Assembly (NCBI RefSeq): GCF_018499875.1
Contig: NZ_JAHBAY010000010.1
Coordinates: 124,001-188,000 of the forward strand
Direction of reading: 5' to 3'
DNA length: 64,000 bases
DNA from: Kineosporia corallincola
GTDB lineage: Bacteria > Actinomycetota > Actinomycetes > Actinomycetales > Kineosporiaceae
The notes under the pieces were generated by a model. That model saw only the letters and a program-made list of their open reading frames with translations. It was not told the DNA's origin and made no database searches. Each line of letters starts with the position of its first letter. The stretch's first letter is position 1. This document shows, piece by piece, positions 52,452 to 61,697 of this stretch. A program made the position numbers and the translations under genes.

Positions 52452-53708
52452 GTGATCCCCTGGCCTTCTCCCGCTGTTCCCCGTCTGCCCGGCTCCGGCG
52501 AACCGGTCCGTGTCTTCGACTCCTCCGAGCGCACGCTGGTCACCACGCGGCCCGAGGGCGAGGCCCGGATGTACGTCTGCGGGATCACCCCGTACGACGC
52601 CACCCACATCGGGCACGCCTCCACCTACGTCGCCTTCGACCTGCTGCACCGCGCCTGGCTCGACGCCGGGCACGAGGTGTTCTACGTGCAGAACGTCACC
52701 GACGTCGACGACCCCCTGCTGGAGCGCGCGAACGCCACCGGCGACGACTGGCGGGCCCTGGCCGACCGGGAGACCGCCCGTTTCAAGGACGACATGATCG
52801 CCCTCGGGGTGATCGCCCCCCGGGTGTTCATGACCGCGGTGGAGTCGGTGCCGCTGGTGGTCGAGGCCGTGCAGAACCTGGTCAAGGCGGGCAAGGCCTA
52901 CCTGGTGCCCACGCCGGACGCGCTGAACCCGGGCGCGCAGGACGTCTACTTCGACGTCACCGCCGACCGCGACTTCGGCCGGGTGGCCAAGCTGCCCGCC
53001 GACGAGGCCCGGGCCACGTTCGCCGAGCGCGGTGGCGACCCGGACCGCCCGGGCAAGCGCAACGCCCTCGACCCGCTGCTGTGGCGGGGGGCCCGCGACG
53101 GCGAGCCCTCCTGGGACGGCGAGACGCTGGGCGCCGGCCGCCCGGGCTGGCACATCGAGTGCGCCTCGATCGCCCTGGAGCACCTGGGCATGGGCTTCGA
53201 CGTGCAGGGCGGCGGCGACGACCTGCTGTTCCCGCACCACGAGATGAGCGCCTCGCACGGCCAGGTGATCACCGGCGACGCCCCGTTCGCCCGGCACTAC
53301 GCCCACGCCGGCATGGTGCGCCTCGACGGCGAGAAGATGAGCAAGTCACGCGGCAACCTGGTGTTCGTCTCGAAACTGCGCGGTGCGGGCGAGGATCCGC
53401 AGGTCATCCGCCTGGCCATCCTGGCCCACCACTACCGCACCAGCTGGGACTGGACCGACGCGAACCTGGCCGCGGCCCGCACCCGGCTGGAGCGCTGGAA
53501 GGCCGCCCTGTCCCGGCAGGAGGGGCCCGACCCGGAGCCGGTGCTGGCCGCCGTGCGCGCGGCGGTCGCCACCGACCTGAACGCCCCGCAGGCGCTCGCC
53601 GCGGTGGACGCGTGGGTGGACGAGCAGCTCACCACGGGCGGCCCGGTCGAGGGGGCGCCCGGCCTGGTCAGCCGCACGATCGACGCGCTGCTGGGCGTCC
53701 GCTTCTAG
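52452..53708 (+). CDS. mshC: Mycothiol ligase (cysteine:GlcN-inositol ligase)
   Basis: A 418-residue class I aminoacyl-tRNA-synthetase-like enzyme that joins Cys to 1-D-myo-inosityl-2-amino-2-deoxy-alpha-D-glucopyranoside in mycothiol synthesis. The Cys zinc ligand and HIGH-like motif are in [17 protein letters not shown], further zinc ligands are in HIECASI and HHEMSASH, and the KMSKS loop is [10 protein letters not shown]. It is shorter than CysRS, as expected of MshC. GTG 52452 starts it. A perfect palindrome follows. Confidence 0.96.
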   Translation: MIPWPSPAVPRLPGSGEPVRVFDSSERTLVTTRPEGEARMYVCGITPYDATHIGHASTYVAFDLLHRAWLDAGHEVFYVQNVTDVDDPLLERANATGDDWRALADRETARFKDDMIALGVIAPRVFMTAVESVPLVVEAVQNLVKAGKAYLVPTPDALNPGAQDVYFDVTADRDFGRVAKLPADEARATFAERGGDPDRPGKRNALDPLLWRGARDGEPSWDGETLGAGRPGWHIECASIALEHLGMGFDVQGGGDDLLFPHHEMSASHGQVITGDAPFARHYAHAGMVRLDGEKMSKSRGNLVFVSKLRGAGEDPQVIRLAILAHHYRTSWDWTDANLAAARTRLERWKAALSRQEGPDPEPVLAAVRAAVATDLNAPQALAAVDAWVDEQLTTGGPVEGAPGLVSRTIDALLGVRF

Positions 53709-53717
53709 AACCCGGAA

Positions 53718-53769
53718 AATCAGGGACGCCGGTGGTCACCCACGTGGGTGACCACCGGCGTCCCTGATT
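53718..53769. terminator. Perfect 52-base palindromic terminator
   Basis: Arms of 24 bases (53718-53741 and 53746-53769, core GGGACGCCGGTGGTCACCC) match perfectly, and the central ACGT is itself palindromic, so the whole 52 bases form one inverted repeat. It lies between the converging mshC and PAC2 genes and should stop transcription from both sides. Confidence 0.9.
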
Positions 53770-53788
53770 CGGTTCTCTGGTCCGGTGC

Positions 53789-54661
53789 TCAGAGCATGCC
53801 GGGCTTGCCGCCCTCGTCGTCGGGACGCCGCCGGCGCAGGTACCGCTCGAACTCCTTGGCGATCGCCTCACCGCTGGCCTCGGGCAGGTCGGCCGTGTCC
53901 TTCGCCTGCTCCAGCTGCCGCACGTACTCGCCGATCTCCGAGTCCTCCTCGGCCAGCTCGTCCACACCGCGTTCCCAGGCCCGCGCGTCTTCCGGCAGCT
54001 CACCCAGCGGCACCGTGACGTCGAGAACGTCTTCGATGCGCCGCAGCAGGGCCAGCGTGGCCTTCGGCGACGGGGACTGGCCCACGTAGTGCGGCACGGC
54101 GGCCCACAGCGACAGGCTGGGCAGTCCCGCCTTCATCGCCGCGTCCTGGAGCACACCCACGATGCCGGTCGGCCCCTCGTAGCGCGACGGCTCGACCGCC
54201 AGCTTGTCCAGCAGCCGTTCGTCGTCGCTGGTCGTGGTCACCGGGATCGGCCGGGTGTGCGGCACGTCGGCCAGCAGTGCCCCCAGCGTGATCATGGTGC
54301 CGACCTTCAGCTCGTCCGCGTAGTGCAGGATCTCGCCGATGAACCGGCGCCACCGCATCGACGGCTCGATGCCCCGGACGATGACGATGTCGCGGTTGCC
54401 GCCGGGCGGCCGCGCCCAGTACAGGCGGGTGGTCGGCCAGGTGATCGTGCGCCGGCCGTCGTCGTCCGTGCCCACGCTGGGCCGGTTGACCTGGAAGTCG
54501 TGGTACTCCTCCGGATCGAGCTCACCGACGCTCTGCGCGCCCCAGACCCGCTCCAGGTGCGCCACGGCTCCGCTGGCGGCCTCGCCGGCGTCGTTCCAGC
54601 CCTCGAAGGCAGCCACCATCACGGGGTCCCGCAGGGGCGGCACTCCCGACAGATCCGTCAC
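53789..54661 (-). CDS. PAC2 family protein
   Basis: About 290 residues with the PAC2 fold (proteasome assembly chaperone-like): VMVAAFEGWNDAGEAAS, VIVRGIEPSMRWRRFI, TLGALLADVPHTRPIPVT and SLWAAVPHYVGQSPSPKATLALL. The C-terminus is acidic and helical. GTG 54661 is preferred because GAGGAG lies just upstream; ATG 54679 would add six residues. Its role in bacterial proteasome biology is often suggested but not evident here beyond the arc gene in the same region. Confidence 0.88.
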   Translation of the reverse strand: MTDLSGVPPLRDPVMVAAFEGWNDAGEAASGAVAHLERVWGAQSVGELDPEEYHDFQVNRPSVGTDDDGRRTITWPTTRLYWARPPGGNRDIVIVRGIEPSMRWRRFIGEILHYADELKVGTMITLGALLADVPHTRPIPVTTTSDDERLLDKLAVEPSRYEGPTGIVGVLQDAAMKAGLPSLSLWAAVPHYVGQSPSPKATLALLRRIEDVLDVTVPLGELPEDARAWERGVDELAEEDSEIGEYVRQLEQAKDTADLPEASGEAIAKEFERYLRRRRPDDEGGKPGML

Positions 54662-54899
54662 GCCTTCTCCTCGCTTCACATCCTCGTCCTGGACGGTGTC
54701 TGCACCGCCCTCGCGGCCCCAGCCTACGGGCGGGGCGGGCCGGTCCGCCCCCGACGCTCTAGACTCGGCACGCGAGCTTCCGCCCGCGTCATCCCGATGA
54801 CGACGGTGAGTGAGCGCTCAGGGCAAACCGTGTGCGGCGACGGCGTCACGGACGGTGCCCGGTCCACGTCCACCAGCCAGAGGCGAGATCTCCCACACC

Positions 54900-55604
54900 G
54901 TGACAGACATCAGCACACCGCACCCCACCGGCGACCCGACCACCCGTCCGGCCTCCCTGCCCGCTGCCGTGCTGTGGGACATGGACGGCACGCTGGTCGA
55001 CACCGAGCCCTACTGGATGGCCGAGGAACACGCCCTGGTCGCCGAGTTCGGTGGCACGTGGAGCGACGAGCACGCGCACAACCTGATCGGCAACGCACTG
55101 ATCGACTCGGCGCACTACATCCAGCGGCACGGCGGTGTCACCCTGCCCGCCGAGGAGATCATCGACCGGCTCACCGCCGGGGTGGTGCGCCGCATCGCCG
55201 ACGAGGTGCCCTGGCGCCCGGGGGCACGTGAGCTGCTGTTCGCCCTGCACGACGCCGGGGTGCCCTGTGCCCTGGTCACCATGTCGTACCGGGCCATGGC
55301 CGAGGCCATCCTGGCCGGGCTGCCGGGGGAGTTCTTCCGCTTCCTGGTCACCGGTGACGAGGTGACCCGCGGAAAGCCGCACCCCGAGCCCTACCTGAAG
55401 GCCGCCGGGCTGCTCGGTGTGCGGCCGGGCGACTGCGTGGCCATCGAAGACAGCCTGACCGGCATCGCCTCCGCCGAGGCCGCCGGGGTGCCGCTGCTGG
55501 CGGTGGAGCACCTGGTGCCGGTGCCCGCCCACCCGGGCCGCACCGTGGCCCGCACCCTGGAAGGCTGGACGGTGCACGACCTGGGGCGGCTGGCCGGCCG
55601 CTGA
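54900..55604 (+). CDS. HAD family hydrolase
   Basis: A 234-residue HAD subfamily IA phosphatase. The nucleophile motif DMDGTLVDTEP (Asp27, Asp29) is followed by motif II (VTMSY), motif III (GKPHPEPY) and motif IV (IEDSLTGIASAEAAG). It resembles beta-phosphoglucomutase/DOG-type enzymes; the substrate is unclear. The GTG start at 54900 is the first reasonable one, though the GAGG upstream is somewhat distant. It is divergent from PAC2. Confidence 0.88.
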   Translation: MTDISTPHPTGDPTTRPASLPAAVLWDMDGTLVDTEPYWMAEEHALVAEFGGTWSDEHAHNLIGNALIDSAHYIQRHGGVTLPAEEIIDRLTAGVVRRIADEVPWRPGARELLFALHDAGVPCALVTMSYRAMAEAILAGLPGEFFRFLVTGDEVTRGKPHPEPYLKAAGLLGVRPGDCVAIEDSLTGIASAEAAGVPLLAVEHLVPVPAHPGRTVARTLEGWTVHDLGRLAGR

Positions 55605-55658
55605 CGGCCGCTGGTCCGGTTCGCCCGCTTGCCTCGCCCGCTCGTCCCGTTCACGGCT

Positions 55659-55695
55659 GCGGCCCGCACCGGCGAATCCTGCCGGTGCGGGCCGC
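55659..55695. terminator. Bidirectional hairpin terminator
   Basis: A perfect 15-base stem (55659-55673 with 55681-55695, GCGGCCCGCACCGGC) with a seven-base loop, between the converging HAD and ABC permease genes. Confidence 0.85.
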
Positions 55696-55740
55696 TTCTC
55701 GTGTGTCTGCTTCCTGGTCGGCCCGCTGCCCGGGCGCCGC

Positions 55741-58269
55741 TCAGTCGGCCGTGATCGCCCGCAGCACGTCGAGCCGCACCGCGCGCCAGGCCGGCATGAT
55801 CGCCGCGACCATCCCGGCCACCGCCGAGAAGAGCAGCACGATCACCAGGGTCAGCCAGGGGATCGACAGGGTCTCCAGCCCCTGCGACACCAGGGCCCGC
55901 TGAAGCACCAGACCCAGCACCAGGCCGAGGCCCATGCCGAGCACCGCCCCGAACACCGCGGTGCTGACCGACTCGGCGCTGATCATGCGCCGCAGCTGGC
56001 GCCGGCTCATGCCGACCGCCCGCAGCAGCCCGATCTCCCGGGTGCGCTCGAACACCGACAGCGCCAGTGTGTTGATGATGCCCAGCACCGCGATCAGCAC
56101 GCTCAGCGCCAGCAGCGCGTAGATCAGGTAGAGCAGCGAGTTGATCTGCGCGGCCTGGGCCTTCGCGTACTCCTCGCCGTCCTGCACCGACACCACCAGG
56201 AACGGCTTGACCACCTCCTCGATCTGCGAGCGCAGCGCGGCGGTGTTCGTGCCGTCCGACTTCACGTAGAGCATGAAGTCGCCCTGCTGGGCGGTGGGCA
56301 CGGTGTCGGCGTACAGGGCGAGCGGGATGATCAGGCTCGGGTTGTTCAGTGCCTGCGAGTCGTCGATGATCGCGCCGACCGTGAGCTCCTCGCCGGTCTC
56401 CGTGCCGATCTCGGCGGTCAGCCGGTCACCGAGCTTCCAGCCCTCGTCGTCCGCGGCGCTGCGGCTGATCACCACGTCGCCGGAGTTCAGCGAGTCCAGC
56501 GAGCCGGCCGTGACGTTCAGCTTCACGTTCTCGCTCATCGCCCGCGGGTCGGCGGCGATCGTGAACTTGCTCGCCCCGTTCACCCGCAGCGGGGCCGAGC
56601 GGATCGTGGCCACCGAGGTGACGCCCGGCATCTTCTGCACCTCGTCGGCCACCGTGGTCGGCAGCTGGGTGAAACCGCCGCTGCTGAGCACATAGTCGGC
56701 CGTGAGCTCGCTGTCGACGATGTCCGAGACGCTGGCGTTGGCCGACGACGCGAACACCCCGACGCTCGACATCAGCGCCAGCCCGATCATCAGGGCACTG
56801 GCCGTGGTCGCCGTGCGCCGCGGGTTGCGCAGCGCGTTCTCGCGGGCCAGGCGCCCGACCGTGCCGTAGATCGCGGTGTAGGGCAGGCTGATCAGCCGGA
56901 CCACCGGGCGGGTCAGCCACGGTGCCGCCACCAGCAGACCGATCAGCAGCAGCGCCGCGCCGACGCCGACCAGCGGCCAGTTCGGTTCGTCGCCGAGCGA
57001 GCCGGGCAGCACCGCACCGAAGCCGAGCAGCACCAGCACCAGGCCGATCACGCCACGCCGCAACACTCCGCCGGGCGGGGTCTGGGCGTCGTCGCGCAGC
57101 GCCGCGATCGGCGCCACCCGGGCCGCGCGCAGGGCCGGGAACACCGCCGACAGCATGGTGACCACGAGACCGACCAGCAGGCTGACCAGCACCGTGGTCG
57201 CGGTGACCGGCAGGCCGCCGGTGACCTCCAGCCCGGCCTGCTTGACCAGTGCCCGCAGCCCGGCCGCGAGCAGCATGCCCAGGCCGAGCCCGATCACCGA
57301 GCCGGTCAGGCCGAGGATCGCCGCCTCGCCCAGCACCACCCGCAGCACCTGGCCGCGGGAGGCACCGACCGCCCGCAGCAGGGCCAGTTCCCGGGTGCGC
57401 TGGGCCACCAGCATGGAGAACGTGTTGGCGATGATGAACGCCCCGACGAACACCGCGATCAGCGCGAACACCAGCAGGAACGTGGTGATGAACCCGATCG
57501 CCGTGCCGAACGCGTCCTTCTGCTCCTGGTAGACGGTCTCGCCGGTGACCACCTCGGTGCCGGCCGGCACCACCTGGGCCACCCGGTCGCGCAGCGTCTC
57601 CTGGTCCACCCCGTCGTCGGCGCCGATGGTGAACGACGACACCTCGCCGTCCGGCGCCCAGGTGGCCAGGGCCGTCTTCTCGTCGAGCAGCACCAGCGTG
57701 GCCCCGGCCAGGCTGCTGCCGTAGGTGAAGACGCCGGTGACGGTGACGTCCTGCGGGTCGTTCTGGATCAGGGCCCGCGTGGTGTCGCCGACCTTCAGCC
57801 CGGACAGGTCCAGGGTGGACTCGTCGACGGCGATCTCACCCTTCTTCTCCGGTCCCCGGCCCTCGTACATCTGCACGCTCGGGTCGTCGCCGGTGTAGGC
57901 GAAGCCCAGGTTGGGTGCGCCGCCGTTGCGGGCCGCGGTGCCGTCCGCGCCGACCAGCACGGCCGTGCCGCCGACGTCGGCGCTGGCCCAGGCCACCCCG
58001 TCGACGGCGTCGAGCTTCTGCTCCAGCGAGAGCGGCAGCGGCTCACGCTGTTTCGTGCCGTCGACCGTGGTGGTCTCCAGCTCGGCGCCGCGCACCTGCA
58101 CGTCGGTGCCGGCCGTGGTCTGCTCGACGATCGCGTCGAACGTGTTGGTGATGCTGCCGCTCAGCACCAGGGTGCCGGCCACCAGCGTGACGCCCAGGCA
58201 GACCGCCAGCGCCGTCAGCGCGAAACGCAGCCTGTGGGTGAAGATTCCCTTGACGGTGATCCGGAACAT
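55741..58269 (-). CDS. ABC exporter permease, FtsX-like (MacB/LolC type)
   Basis: An 842-residue permease with two FtsX repeats. The N-terminal helix (FALTALAVCLGVTLVAG) is followed by a large extracytoplasmic MacB_PCD domain, then three helices with FVGAFIIANTFSMLVAQRTRELALLRAVGAS; the second half repeats the pattern, ending IGLLRAVGMSRRQL and a final helix pair. It would export a lipid, lipoprotein or peptide using the adjacent ATPase, which starts the operon. Only one base separates the two genes. Confidence 0.92.
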   Translation of the reverse strand: MFRITVKGIFTHRLRFALTALAVCLGVTLVAGTLVLSGSITNTFDAIVEQTTAGTDVQVRGAELETTTVDGTKQREPLPLSLEQKLDAVDGVAWASADVGGTAVLVGADGTAARNGGAPNLGFAYTGDDPSVQMYEGRGPEKKGEIAVDESTLDLSGLKVGDTTRALIQNDPQDVTVTGVFTYGSSLAGATLVLLDEKTALATWAPDGEVSSFTIGADDGVDQETLRDRVAQVVPAGTEVVTGETVYQEQKDAFGTAIGFITTFLLVFALIAVFVGAFIIANTFSMLVAQRTRELALLRAVGASRGQVLRVVLGEAAILGLTGSVIGLGLGMLLAAGLRALVKQAGLEVTGGLPVTATTVLVSLLVGLVVTMLSAVFPALRAARVAPIAALRDDAQTPPGGVLRRGVIGLVLVLLGFGAVLPGSLGDEPNWPLVGVGAALLLIGLLVAAPWLTRPVVRLISLPYTAIYGTVGRLARENALRNPRRTATTASALMIGLALMSSVGVFASSANASVSDIVDSELTADYVLSSGGFTQLPTTVADEVQKMPGVTSVATIRSAPLRVNGASKFTIAADPRAMSENVKLNVTAGSLDSLNSGDVVISRSAADDEGWKLGDRLTAEIGTETGEELTVGAIIDDSQALNNPSLIIPLALYADTVPTAQQGDFMLYVKSDGTNTAALRSQIEEVVKPFLVVSVQDGEEYAKAQAAQINSLLYLIYALLALSVLIAVLGIINTLALSVFERTREIGLLRAVGMSRRQLRRMISAESVSTAVFGAVLGMGLGLVLGLVLQRALVSQGLETLSIPWLTLVIVLLFSAVAGMVAAIMPAWRAVRLDVLRAITAD

Positions 58270-58270
58270 G

Positions 58271-59017
58271 TCAGCTCCGCCGACCCGCGGCGTCGAAGCC
58301 CCGCATGCGCTCGAGCACCTTGTCGGCGGTCGGTGCGGCCATCTCGTCGACGATCTCGCCGTCGGCCAGGAACAGCACGCGGTCGGCGTACCCGGCCGCC
58401 ACCGGGTCGTGGGTGACGATGACGATGGACTGGCCGAACTCCCGCACGGAGTTCTGGAGGAACGACAGGATCTCCGCGCTGGCGCGGGAGTCCAGGTTGC
58501 CGGTCGGCTCGTCGGCGAACACGATCGCCGGGCGGCTGACCAGGGCCCGGGCACACGCCACCCGCTGCTGCTGACCGCCGGACAGCTCGGTCGGCCGGTG
58601 CTTCAGCCGGTCCCGCAGCCCGACCGTGTCGACGACCCGGTCGAACCACTCCTGGTCCACCTTGCGGCCGGCGATGTCGAGCGGGAGCGTGATGTTCTCC
58701 CGGGCCGTCAGGGTGGGCACCAGGTTGAACGACTGGAAGATGAAGCCCAGCCGGTCGCGGCGCAGCTGGGTGAGCGCCTTGTCTTTCAGGCCCCGCACCT
58801 GCACGCCGTCGATCTCGATCTCGCCGGCCGTCGGGCGGTCGAGCGCGGCCATGCAGTGCATCAGGGTGGACTTGCCGGAGCCGGAGGGCCCCATGATGGC
58901 GGTCATCTCACCGCGCCCGAAGTCGACGCTGACCCCGCGCAGAGCCTTGACCTGTGCCTCGCCGGTGCCGTAAATCTTCTGCAAATCAATCGCTCTCGCG
59001 ATTGCCTCGGTTCCCAC
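58271..59017 (-). CDS. ABC exporter ATPase (MacB/LolD type)
   Basis: A 248-residue ATPase with Walker A GPSGSGKST, Q loop FQSFNLVPTL, signature LSGGQQQR, Walker B VFADEPTG and the H loop VIVTHD. It partners the FtsX-like permease downstream. GTG 59017 has GGGGAG upstream; a longer frame reaches 59269 without support. A short inverted repeat AATCGC/GCGATT (58988-59003) lies in its first codons. Confidence 0.93.
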   Translation of the reverse strand: MGTEAIARAIDLQKIYGTGEAQVKALRGVSVDFGRGEMTAIMGPSGSGKSTLMHCMAALDRPTAGEIEIDGVQVRGLKDKALTQLRRDRLGFIFQSFNLVPTLTARENITLPLDIAGRKVDQEWFDRVVDTVGLRDRLKHRPTELSGGQQQRVACARALVSRPAIVFADEPTGNLDSRASAEILSFLQNSVREFGQSIVIVTHDPVAAGYADRVLFLADGEIVDEMAAPTADKVLERMRGFDAAGRRS

Positions 59018-59041
59018 CGTGTTCTCCCCTGAGATCGTTTT

Positions 59042-59063
59042 CGACTGCACAACGACTGCACAA
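59042..59063 (-). promoter_or_regulatory. Two adjacent 11-base direct repeats upstream of the ABC operon
   Basis: CGACTGCACAA is repeated exactly (59042-59052 and 59053-59063), 25 bases before the ATPase start. A period of 11 bases puts both copies on one helix face, as expected for a tandem regulator site. The regulator is unknown. Confidence 0.5.
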
Positions 59064-59332
59064 CACGGGAGGACAGAGCATCCCCCCGAGGCGGGCGGGC
59101 GCGTCGGTGCGCCGGTCCCCACAACCCGGTCGCGCCCACCCGTACCGACGGCGCGAACCGGCCCGAACTCATTACGCCCGAGGCACGAGCCCCCTCGCCT
59201 CGGGTTCATCCCTGATCCGACCCCGGTCTTGATCCAGGCCGGTTCGGGGTCGCAACCGGCCGCGGACATTTTGGCATCCGGGCCGGGTGCGGCGCAGCGA
59301 CCCGGCCGCGCGCGTACCGGCCACCGCCCGCA

Positions 59333-59465
59333 GAGGCAGCGCCGGCCCGCTCACGCGAGGCAGCGCCGGCCCGCTCACGCGAGGCAGCGCCGGCCCGCTC
59401 ACGCGAGGCAGCGCCGGCCCGCTCACGCGAGGCAGCGCCGGCCCGCTCACGCGAGGCAGCGCCGG
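59333..59465. repeat. 24-base tandem repeat array
   Basis: Five full identical units (GAGGCAGCGCCGGCCCGCTC plus ACGC) begin at 59333, 59357, 59381, 59405 and 59429, with a partial sixth at 59453. It lies in the 478-base gap between the ABC ATPase start and the RecB-like nuclease stop. No gene was found in the gap. Confidence 0.95.
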
Positions 59466-59495
59466 GCCGTCCTCGCCGGCCGTGTCCCGAGCCGC

Positions 59496-60359
59496 TCAGT
59501 CCCGTTCGAGCGTCTGTGGCCCCTCCTCGTCCTGCGGGCTGAACGGCGCGGTGCCGAGGAACCGTTCCAGCGCTCCCTCCGGAATCGGCGGCGTGGTGCC
59601 ACCTTTCGCCGGGCAGCGGGCGTGGTGGTCGCACCAGGAACAGAGCCGGCCGGGCGACGGCCGCCAGTCCCCGGTGCGGGCGGCCAGCTGAATGGCGTCC
59701 CACAGCGCCCGCACCTTGCGCTCCACCGCCAGCAGGTCGGACTCGTCGGGCGTGTAGCGCAGGATCTCGCCGTCGCCGAGGTAGACCAGTTGCAGCACGG
59801 TGGGCAGCCGCCCCCGGGTGCGCCACAGCACCAGGGCGTAGAACTTCATCTGGAACAGGGCCGAGGCCTCGAACGCCTCGGACGGCGCCCGGCCGGTCTT
59901 GTAGTCGACCACCCGCAGCCGCCCGTCCGTGGCCACGTCGAGCCGGTCGACGTAGCCGCGCAGCCTCAGCCCGTCGTCCAGCACGGTCTCCACGTGCAGC
60001 TCGCGGTCGGCGGGCTCCAGCCGGGTCGGGTCTTCCAGCGCGAACCAGCGGGTGATCAGGCCGGCCGCGGACAGCAGCCACGCCTCCAGCTCGGGTGACC
60101 CCTCGACGAACAGCGAGCCCACCTCCGGCCGCTCGGTCAGCAGCCGTTCCCACTGCGGACGCAGCAGGTCGTGCGCGGCCTGCGGGGTGCGCCGCGGCGC
60201 GGGCAGGTCGAACAGCCGCTCCAGCACCGCGTGCACCACCGTGCCGCGCACCGCCGCCGGGCTGGGTGTCTCGGGCAGCCGGTCGACGGCGCGGAACCGG
60301 TACAGCAGCGGGCACTGCATGAAGTCGGAGGCCCGGGAGGGGGAGAGTGCCGCTGTCAT
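59496..60359 (-). CDS. RecB-type exonuclease, PD-(D/E)XK with Fe-S cysteines
   Basis: A 287-residue nuclease. The PD-(D/E)XK core is visible in GYVDRLDV and LRVVDYKTGRAP (Asp and Lys). Four cysteines (QCPLLYRF near residue 17, and CSWCDHHARC near 254-263) fit the iron-sulphur cluster that staples AddB/Dna2-type nuclease domains. It lacks a helicase part. ATG 60359 was chosen. It is divergent from the M50 protease gene. Its 3' end lies next to the 24-base array. Confidence 0.9.
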   Translation of the reverse strand: MTAALSPSRASDFMQCPLLYRFRAVDRLPETPSPAAVRGTVVHAVLERLFDLPAPRRTPQAAHDLLRPQWERLLTERPEVGSLFVEGSPELEAWLLSAAGLITRWFALEDPTRLEPADRELHVETVLDDGLRLRGYVDRLDVATDGRLRVVDYKTGRAPSEAFEASALFQMKFYALVLWRTRGRLPTVLQLVYLGDGEILRYTPDESDLLAVERKVRALWDAIQLAARTGDWRPSPGRLCSWCDHHARCPAKGGTTPPIPEGALERFLGTAPFSPQDEEGPQTLERD

Positions 60360-60517
60360 GGCGAAAACCCTAGATGTCGGGTCCGACAGTTCCGGCGAGA
60401 GCCGGCGGCCGGCCGGTATGTCCAGGTGGGAAGGCGCCGGACCTGCCCTAACATCACCCCTGTGAGCAACCCCGGTCCAGGCGGACAGATCCCCCGCCCG
60501 AGCGCCGGAGCGCGCCG

Positions 60518-61633
60518 GTGAGCGCCCTGCCCGGGCCGACGGCCGGCATCCGGCTCGGCCGGGTCGGCCGGGTACCCGTTCTGCTGCGCCCCTCCTGGTT
60601 CCTGGTCGCCATGGTGATGACGATCCTGTTCGCCCCCACCGTGCGTGCCTGGGTCGACCTGACCGGTCCCGCCACCTACGCCATCGCCTTCGTCTTCGCC
60701 CTGATCCTGCTGCTGTCGGTGTTCGTGCACGAGGCCGCGCACGCCGTCGCCGCGGCCGCCACCGGCACCCCGGCCACCGCGATCGTGCTGGACCTGTGGG
60801 GTGGGCACACCGCCTTCGACGCCCCCTCGTCCCGGCCCTGGCGGGCAATCGTCGTGGCCGTCGTCGGGCCCGCCTCGAACGCCCTGATCGCCGTGGTCGC
60901 CTTCCAGCTGATGGACCTGTTCCAGCCCGGCACGGTGTCCCGGTTGCTGTTCGCGGCCACCGCCACCTCCAACCTGGTGGTGGCCGTGTTCAACGCCCTG
61001 CCCGGCCTGCCGCTGGACGGCGGCCGGGTGCTGGAGGGCCTGGTCTGGCGGATCGGCGGTGACCGGCTGCGGGCCGCGCTGGTGGCCGGCCACGCCGGCC
61101 GGGTGGTCGCGGTCGGCACCGGGGCCTACGCCGTCTACGCGGTGGCCACCGGCGAGCACAAGGCGCTCAGCGGGTTCTGGATGGTCCTGGTCGGGCTGCT
61201 GCTGTGGCGCTCGGCCGGGCAGGCGGTCGAGGCCGCGCGCTGGAACATCCGAACCGAGGCGGCCGTGGTCGACGACCTGCTCCAGCCCGCCGTGGCGGTG
61301 CCCTCCAACGCGACCGTGGCCGGGGCGCTGATGTCCGCCGCCGGCGCCGGGGCCAGCGCGGTGGTGGTGCTCGACGTGTACGGCCGTCCGGCGGCGATCG
61401 TCGACGAGCGGGCCGCCGCCGGCGTCCCGGCCGCCCGCGCCGCGCAGGTCGGGGCGGGCGCGGTGGCCGAGGCACTGCCCGACGGCGCGGTGCTGCCCAC
61501 CGGCCTGGCCGGGCGCTCGCTGATCCAGGCGCTGGAAGAGGCCCCGGCGGCCCGCTACGCGGTGATCGGCCCGGACGAGATCGTGGTCGGCGTGCTGGAC
61601 TGGGAGGACGTCGCCCGCTTCGTCACCCCGTGA
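60518..61633 (+). CDS. M50 site-2 protease family protein with CBS domains
   Basis: A 371-residue integral membrane metalloprotease. The zinc motif HEAAH (near residue 72) and LPLDGGRVLE (near residue 165, the second zinc ligand Asp) are present with about six helices. A C-terminal CBS-pair-like region begins near residue 260 (VVDDLLQPAVAVPSNATVAGALM, then AVIGPDEIVVGVLDWEDV). Such Rip3-like enzymes cut membrane-bound regulators. GTG 60518 starts it. trmI follows 64 bases downstream. Confidence 0.92.
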   Translation: MSALPGPTAGIRLGRVGRVPVLLRPSWFLVAMVMTILFAPTVRAWVDLTGPATYAIAFVFALILLLSVFVHEAAHAVAAAATGTPATAIVLDLWGGHTAFDAPSSRPWRAIVVAVVGPASNALIAVVAFQLMDLFQPGTVSRLLFAATATSNLVVAVFNALPGLPLDGGRVLEGLVWRIGGDRLRAALVAGHAGRVVAVGTGAYAVYAVATGEHKALSGFWMVLVGLLLWRSAGQAVEAARWNIRTEAAVVDDLLQPAVAVPSNATVAGALMSAAGAGASAVVVLDVYGRPAAIVDERAAAGVPAARAAQVGAGAVAEALPDGAVLPTGLAGRSLIQALEEAPAARYAVIGPDEIVVGVLDWEDVARFVTP

Positions 61634-61697
61634 CCGGCATCCGGCCGTCCGTGACCCGGCGCGAACCATCCGCCCGGCGCCCATAGACTCGCTCCTC

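Noticed and set aside
59333-59465. CRISPR array
   Set aside because: The units are directly adjacent with no unique spacers, and no cas gene lies nearby; it is a simple tandem repeat.
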